Below are positions 1-8,100 of a stretch of 64,000 bases of DNA, in pieces. Position 1 is the stretch's first letter. Every line of letters starts with the position of its first letter. The notes beneath the pieces were generated by a model, which was given only the letters and a program-made list of their open reading frames with translations, did no database searches and had not been told where the DNA came from. This DNA is from Batillaria attramentaria. Its lineage: Eukaryota > Mollusca > Gastropoda > Batillariidae. The DNA lies in contig JACVVK020000450.1 in NCBI GenBank assembly GCA_018292915.2, positions 326,001 through 390,000 on the forward strand. The letters run 5' to 3'. Position numbers and translations under genes: made by a program.

Positions 1-381
1 TGCACTTTTGAATGTCAGTACATGAGCATATGCTTTGAATGATATTCTTCTTAACATCAAGCACTTTCAACTGCCCTATGCATTGTTTCCTCACAGGTCA
101 GTGCACAGAATTTTGAGGGGGTACAAAAGTCACTAGTCACCCTACCAGAAAAACAAAATGTCACAGAAAATGTACGCTACCAGAGCAATAGAAGTAAGAG
201 TCTGAATGCACGTGGTATAAACAGCCTACAAGATTAGTTCTCGTGGTTCTCAGGATGTTTCAATTTTTTGCAGTAGTTACTGAGCCTCCGGCGAGGTAGG
301 GCTGCAGCAAACATTGAAACATTGAGTGGTTTCTTTCATGGAAAACCACTCAAACTAATCATGTAAGCTCTAACTCCTTAC
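1..381 (-). other. ZNF341 intron, interrupted by the window edge
   Basis: No exon matching the expected continuation (the rest of finger 11 and finger 12) was found here, so this is read as intron. The similarly sized introns 583-1018, 3080-3655 and 3739-4237 also hold nothing recognisable beyond A/T-rich sequence. Confidence 0.6.
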
Positions 382-582
382 CAGTCAGTGACTTGAAGGG
401 ACACCGGTACTTCTTGACTGCTTCGTGTATGGTCATGTGTCGCTTGAGTTTGTCTTTGCGGTTGAAGGCAGCCTGACACACCTCACACTGATAGGGTGTC
501 TCTCCTGTGTGTATCAGGCTGTGGGACTTGAGGTAGTGCTCCGTCTTGAACCGCTTGTTGCATGTCGCACACTCAAACTGGC
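382..582 (-). CDS. ZNF341: ZNF341 exon with zinc fingers 9, 10 and start of 11
   Basis: Acceptor tgttcag|GC, donor GACTG|gtaagg, phase 1 out. Fingers [20 protein letters not shown] and [20 protein letters not shown] linked by HTGETP. The exon ends inside a third finger after YRCPFKSLT, so at least one more exon exists to the left of position 1. Confidence 0.95.
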
Positions 583-1885
583 CTGAACACAGACACGGCA
601 CAACTCAGAATCAATCTTGTGTTAATGCTTGTAATGAGAAGTAAGTTGATTATGTTGTACACTCGGTGCTGCTGATTCATTTCTCAAAACAGGAAACTGC
701 TATTTCTGTTCCCTTACAAGCACAGTTCTTTCCCTTGCAGCATCCAAACACCATTTTTTGCTTTCATGGATTTTTTTTTTTAAACAGACTCAATGAAAAA
801 AGGGTAGGGTGATATAAAAAAAGAAAACAAAACGAAAGAAAAACCTGGCTCTGAGTGTTAATAAACACTGAAAATTCAGTATTGATAGCCCAGATTTTTT
901 AACACTTTTCTTTTGAATGGGTGGGTGGTTTGTTTTGCTTCATAAAGCACATTACCGACTGTATCACTAGTGGAGCACAAGAATGGAAAAAGAAGAAATA
1001 TCCTATTGCTAATAATACCTTCAGAACCATGAATAGGAAGATGTCGCCTGAGGAACCGTTCACAGGAGAAGACTTTGGGGCAGTGTGGACATGGGTACTG
1101 GTGCGTAGTGGTAGCCAAATGGTGTTCCAAGGCCTCTGGTGTTGTGTACTTGTTGCCACACTTGGTACACTGGAAGTGCCTGCACACGAACGACAAATCC
1201 ATGCATAAACTGGAACAAACAAATAAAACCATGCCTACAGCGGCACAGACTAAGACTGAGAAATCTGCCAGTTCTTTAACTTCACCCAACCCACCCCATA
1301 CATCCACCCCAAACCCACGATCCTTTTATGTTGGGCTGACATTTGTACTTTCCCCTGCAGCATACAATCTCTTTTCTGGTCATGCTATCCTTATGAATTA
1401 CAAAGCTCTTGAAAAAGTAACGTCCAATACAACAACAACAAAAACACCACCACCAATAGAAAATAACCAGCAGCAGGCAAAGGCATGTGAGTACATGAGC
1501 ACAAGTTACAGCAGTGGTACAGACGTCCTCACCTTGGGCCAGACTTGAGGCCCTGACTGGGGTAGAGACTGTGTGTGTACTGATGGACCCCCAGATCATA
1601 TAGGGACGGGAAATACTTGTTACACTGGTGACAACGGTACGTCATCTCATTCTCATGGGTCTTGGTGTGGTCAAGAAAAGCATCCAGCTCGGCAAAAGCC
1701 GCTCCGCAGTCCTTCATTACACACTTGTACACCTGATATGGACAGAAAAAAAGATAATGATGATGGTGGAGATATGGTACAGCGCAGTGCTGCACCCTAA
1801 CTGAGTGATCGCGGTGCTAAGGGAGAGGTTTTTAAAAGAAAGATAGTGGAACGGAAAAAAGAAAAGAAAAGTGCAGATGATAACA

Positions 1886-1947
<62 letters not shown>

Positions 1948-4900
1948 ACTACACTGAAATCAGTTACTCTAGGAAGTTCACACTCTGACAGAAAAACAAA
2001 GTCCCTACCTGCTCGGACTTGTGCTTGACCATGTGCGTCTTGAGTTGGAAGAAAGTCTTGAATTTCTCTGAGCAGTACTGACAGATGTAGGAGTTGTCCA
2101 CCACAACACGAACCTTGACCTGGCCGTTCTGCACTGCATTCAGTGCCGACACCTGACACAGACAAATTTTACACATGAAATAATTGTCTAAGTATGACAC
2201 ACACTACAATGACCCGCATGCACACACAACTAATGAAAGGCTTTTGAAAACATGAACTGCACTGTCAGTGTGAATGTACCTGAGTGCGTGCTCCCAATGA
2301 GACATAGGACCTTATATGACCCTGTATGACAGCTAAGACCTAACAGGGGCCAAACACCTGTAGGGGTGTCACATAATCACCAACTGTCTGCGGGGGTGTC
2401 ACCATAATCCTCAATCGACTGTAAGGGTGTCACATAATCATCAAAATGGCAGAGATGAGGAAATAGAAGAAATATCTATATTCAAACAATACTCATCAAG
2501 ATCACAGTGACATGCCAGACCTAGCAGTAATAACCGTCTTCCGTTTCATTTCAACGTTCGCACAATCAGTAGACATGAGGGGAGCTGGGACAGCCGAATG
2601 GTACAGCGTTGGACTTTCAATGCTAGGATCAAGAGTTCTAATCCCAATATCTGAGATGGCTTTTGTCTTGTTGCCCTGCCTTTGATATCACTCGGAAGAA
2701 GACTTTAAATACATCTACCCACTCAGTAGACTTGAGTGTATTGCATCTAGAGCTATACCCATCATTCAGACTGTTAATCATACATGTATGTACACATTCT
2801 CATAGATCTGCAACTGTTTTTAAAAAATTGTCATCTGTGAAGCCTTGAGCCTGGGTAACCTTGGAATATGCACACTTAAACAGCTACCTTTTCTTCTTTG
2901 TCAAGATCAGGTTCCTCCTTGACCACAGCCTGTTGTTCGCCCACGGTCATCATCACACCCCCTGCAGCCTCCACCGCCTCTTCTTCCCCCCCTACAGATG
3001 AGGAGTTCTCCTCCCCCTCCATCACAGGTTCCGGTGGGGGTTGTTTAGGGAGGGTGGAGGAGGTGCCGCTCGGCCACACCTGTAACAGACAGAAGAAAAC
3101 AAACATCGGTTGGGTTTGTGATACTGGGAACCAGCTGTTTATCCATGATACTTGCCTGACTAACATTCAGCTCTATAGTCCATTATATCCATTTGTACAT
3201 CTGTATCCACTCTCTGCAGTAAAAAAAAAAAGTTTGTAATTTTTCTTTTTTCTGTGCCTAAAAGATCTGACGGACATATTTAGTGTAATGTTAATTACAA
3301 AACTTGGAACAACAAAAAAGTTAACAATTTTAAGTGACTTGATGGACACGTCCATGATACAAAATCTACCGTCATTTCGTTAAATGGGCCAGAGGGCCAA
3401 CAATTTAATAAGCTTTTAGGTCCTTTTACTATCTGACAGTACGAATGTACATGTAGCTGGCTTGGTTAAACTTTTAAACCACAATGACTAAAGAAACAAA
3501 CAAACAAAAACTGACAGTATATCAAGAAAATAGGCTTGAAATGACATTATGCCCTCTCAATACAGAGCTTACATGAAACTATCAGCCTCATCAACACATG
3601 ACAAGCAATTCATCAAGTTGACATTTCAGGTAGCTGCTTACACATCTTTACTTACCTTGTGAGTAGCCATGTGTTTTTTGACATTGGACTTTTGGGCAAA
3701 AGCACGTCCACACACAATGCACTGAAATGGTTTCTCACCTGCGTAAAAGTAAACGAGTCTTCTCAGCTTGACAAGGGAACACTTGCAGCTGCACTGCAGC
3801 CGGACTCACTAAACACAAACACGCTTTGCATACACTTAAAGTCTCATGTCGGCATGTACAGATTCCGATTTCCTCTTTTTCTCAATAAATCTACACTGAT
3901 TAACATTAAATCCGATTCTGTCTGCCCAGCTGAACAAATACACACAGATAACCCGAACAAACATCTAAGTCTACATGTGCTAGATCGACCACCCTCCGAA
4001 TGATGCTACCCAAACAATATCCGACATACCTTTTACTTACCTATTCTTTCCCTTTGTGTCTTACTTTTTACTGCTGCAATCACTACTTGCTAATTTCTTA
4101 TACCTTGTATATTGTTACGCCATTGCGTTTATCAGACTCAAATGTCATTAATTCTCAGTTTTCAGAAAGGATACCAAGATTTATAAAAGAACCAAAGCAA
4201 AGAGATATGACCTGCAGCCACATATGAGATTTCCCACCTGTGTGAGCCCGGACGTGCTGCTGAAGGTCAAAGTTTTTGGCAAACAGCTTGTTGCAGTACT
4301 GGCACTGCAAAGAACGACGCTTGTCCTCAGCTACAGCAATGCCACGCCCTCCACGCCGAGTCCCTGTCAGTTCAATGGAGCCGTCCTCAACAACCACAAC
4401 ACCACCAGCAGCCTGGGACTGGGACGACTTGCGACCTGTGTAATGTGCAGAGTACTGTTACACGAGAGACGATGCTGTGCAGGTTATTGTAAACCAACTG
4501 AAAGACTGGCCAAGTGTTGAGAATCTTACCAGAGAACTGGGAACCTAGTCAAGAGATGTAAACAATGAGTCTGAAAAAAATTTGAAAGGGCCTGGAAATT
4601 CGCAACATAAAGTGTCTGACATACATGCCCAGCACACGGTACAGAATAAAGGTGTACTAAATATGAGTGGCTACTGCACGTGATGACAGCACCCAGTGGT
4701 TCGTGAACTACACTGTTTTACACCTTCATGACTTAGTGAATTCATTGTTAGGTACTGTGAATTCGATGAATTCCATCGCAGTTTACCAGTATTCCATAGC
4801 AGTTTACCAGTATGAAATACAAACCACTTATATTGGACGACACATCTCACGATCAACAGTCAACATTTCGACCTGCGCCTTTGTCAGGACAAACAATAAC

Positions 4901-5070
4901 AAATCCTGATGAAGGCACAGGTGGAAACGTTCACTGTCAATTGTGAGATGTGTCGTCCGAGACAAATGATTTCACGTTGCTTCCAGCTGTTTGTACTTCC
5001 ACCTGTAGTAAATTTTGTGTCCTTACCAGAATTAGTCAATTCCATGAAGAAAAACTGTATTTTAGTTTAA

Positions 5071-5131
<61 letters not shown>

Positions 5132-8100
5132 CCAACTCACACACGATAAGCTCTTAAGCTGTGAACAGATCCAAACACAAACACATTATTCAGTTTCCTC
5201 TCTGTGCATGTTCACAACAACATTCTGTACCTGCTTTAGTGGGGTTGCGTCTGATGATGTTGGGCGTTTTAGTCTCCGGCAGGGTGATGGTGATGGGCTG
5301 AGGTGGCTGTTGTTGAACTGACACTGTATGCACTGGCTGCTGTGAGAACGACGTCAGCGTGCCCGTCATGCTTGACTGGGCAGCAAATGAGGCTAGCTGT
5401 GAACTTGCCACGCCTGAGTGCTGGGGTGTGAGTGGAGTGAGCTGGGTCGGAGTGGTCTGCTGAGGATAGGTCGCTGCTCCCGTGGCAAGAGTTGCGGTTG
5501 GCTGGACTGCGCTTAGTATAGTAACCCCACCTGTAGAACGTGGATTGTATGGTGCTGCCACCTGCATAGATTGCATGCCGAGTTAGCATGCTCCTCCTTA
5601 ACCTTCCGGCTACATCGTGGGTAAAACGTTGCACACACATTGCTTTAGATGAATGTATCTCGGTCAATATTTATGTCGCACCTTTGAAATTTCATGACTT
5701 TGTCAATAAATGGTTTGACTATGTTCATGCCAAAAATTGTGTTGTTTAACTTGTAATTAGCAGAGTAATTAAACAATAAATAAGAATAAGTTGTGAATTG
5801 CCTATATAAAAACCATGGGTAATTTGTTTCCCACGATGTAGGACTAGGAATAAGCTACAATCTGCCTATATAAAAACCAAGGGTAATTTGTTTCCCACGA
5901 CGTAGGACTAGGAATAAGTCGAAAATTACCTATGTAAAAACCATGGGTAAGTTGTTTCACACGATGTAGGACTAAGAAGTTTTTTAGCGACGTAGCCGGA
6001 AGGTTAATACTTTAATTCCCTGTCACTCACTCTTCTTACTAGTCTTAAAAGCCCTGCCTATCAGTACCAAAATTACATCACTGGTGCTCATTTTTGTCCA
6101 CATGTGTAACTTTTAAAAACCCACGCAAAAACAGCAGTTTTACTTGAAATCTTCAAATCACTTGAAGCCACTTCAAGCTGCTATTATGTAATCTGCAGTA
6201 GTCTTGGGCCTAGCAGGGAAGGCTCACGCCTTGTGTGATAGTGGCTTGAAGTGGCTCCTACTGGTGTGCAGTGGTTTGTTCTTTTTAACAAGTCTCATCA
6301 TATAGCGGGCAGGGATGGTCCGGTTTGGCTCTTAAGAGATAATGTGTTTTGACAGGGTTTTTTTTTCCCCAGAAAAAAATTCACGGGCTGATTCATTGTT
6401 CACCACCACTAAATTGTAGTTAAAGAAAAACTGAAAATGACACTGGCCTGAAGATCGTTAAACTTTAAAATGACAGTGACCGTAGCATTCAAGTAAACTT
6501 AAACATCACAGGGACAGCACCACTAAAACTGTGTTTCCATCTCTAACAACTGGTTACATCTTGTGTGAACTCAGAGTTACCCACAAACCAAAACCATCCA
6601 TAAGCAGTGTAACTGTAAGAAACAATAAAACTGAGAGGAAGAATTTGCAGGTGGGACAGGCTTCCCAATCCGGAAAATCAGTTTGAAGCTAAACCCAATC
6701 CGGGGAAACTTAACAAGCGGAGAATCATATGCACTGCAGTCAAAAGAACAACTCTTCATCAAGGGAGGGTACTCAGGGTCTTGAGGCACACTATGCTTTA
6801 GGTGTGTGTGGCACTACAAGTACACCCCATAATCAGGAACTTTGTTGCCTGCTGATTTTGCCAATCTGAAAATTTTATTTCTCGAAAGTTCTGATTCCAG
6901 AAATCCAGAGCGTTCCTGAAAATTGGCACCCGTGAGTTTTTCTTACTGTGTTACACACCATCTGTATGGTGGATCCTTGCAAAGTTGAAGGGTCAAGACT
7001 GGTCAAGGTCATGAGGTCATCAGCCAGAACAACTCCCTGTGGCAATTGGGACAGCGGTGATGCAGGCAGAGTTGTGTACGTTGTCAGTGGCTGTTGTAAA
7101 ATACATGTCAAATATTATTACTATATATTAAAAGTAATGTTTTGCACCATTTTGTATAATAAAAATAACAGGAATCAGAAACAAAGCACAAGAACATGAG
7201 TGTAAGTAACATCTTTCTTTAAAAAAAAAGAAAAGAAAACAACAACAACAACAAAACCCCCACAGCAATGACGACTGTTTCTACTCAATCACAGCAACAT
7301 GCTAATCACACAACTTGACTCCTCACTCTCGACATCCAATATCAAGACAAATTTACTGTACAGCCAAACTTCAAACTGACAGGCCCACATACACACACAC
7401 GGATACACACACGTGTGGACACACACACACACACACACACACCACACACACACAAACAAACAAACCTGAGTGACAGTACAGATGCTGTTTGCAAAGGAGC
7501 CAGCCCCGCTGGAACTAAGCGCAGTCTGGAGGGGCGCCCGCATGTTTCCTCCTTGTACCTGTGTCAACTGCTGAACTTGCTGGACCGGCTTGAAAAGAGA
7601 AGCATTAAGTTTTGTTCATTTTTGATCTGATGGACAAATTGAATAATGCCTCAATATTTAGTTTACTGCAGTAAAAAGATCATTATTCATCAAGGGAGGG
7701 TGCTGCAGGTCTCGACACATGCCATGCTCTACACAGTGTTACAAGTTTTCTCGGCGGTCACCCCATAATCCAGAAATTGTTGCTCACTGATTTTGCCAAT
7801 CTGGAAAATTAAGGTTTCTAACAGTGCTCTCTCTGGAAAGAAAATAATTTTCGAAAGTTCTCATTCTGGAAATCAGGATTGTCCTGGAAAATTGGCACCC
7901 ATGTAAATGATTTTCATGCACGCATGCGTGTACATGAGGAAAAAATGTGTGTGTGTGTGTGTGTGTGTGTGCGTGCGTGTGTGTGCGTGTGTGCGTGTGT
8001 GTGTGTATGAGAGAGAGAATTACCCTACTTCATCCTCACCTGTTGCAGCTGTTGTGGCATAGGTTGGTGATGTTGGTTGACATGCGGCTGTTGCTGATGG

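Noticed and set aside
876..1307. Extended open frame MDVWGG... as a separate protein
   Set aside because: Only 1019-1179 is exon; the flanks are intron sequence read through by chance.
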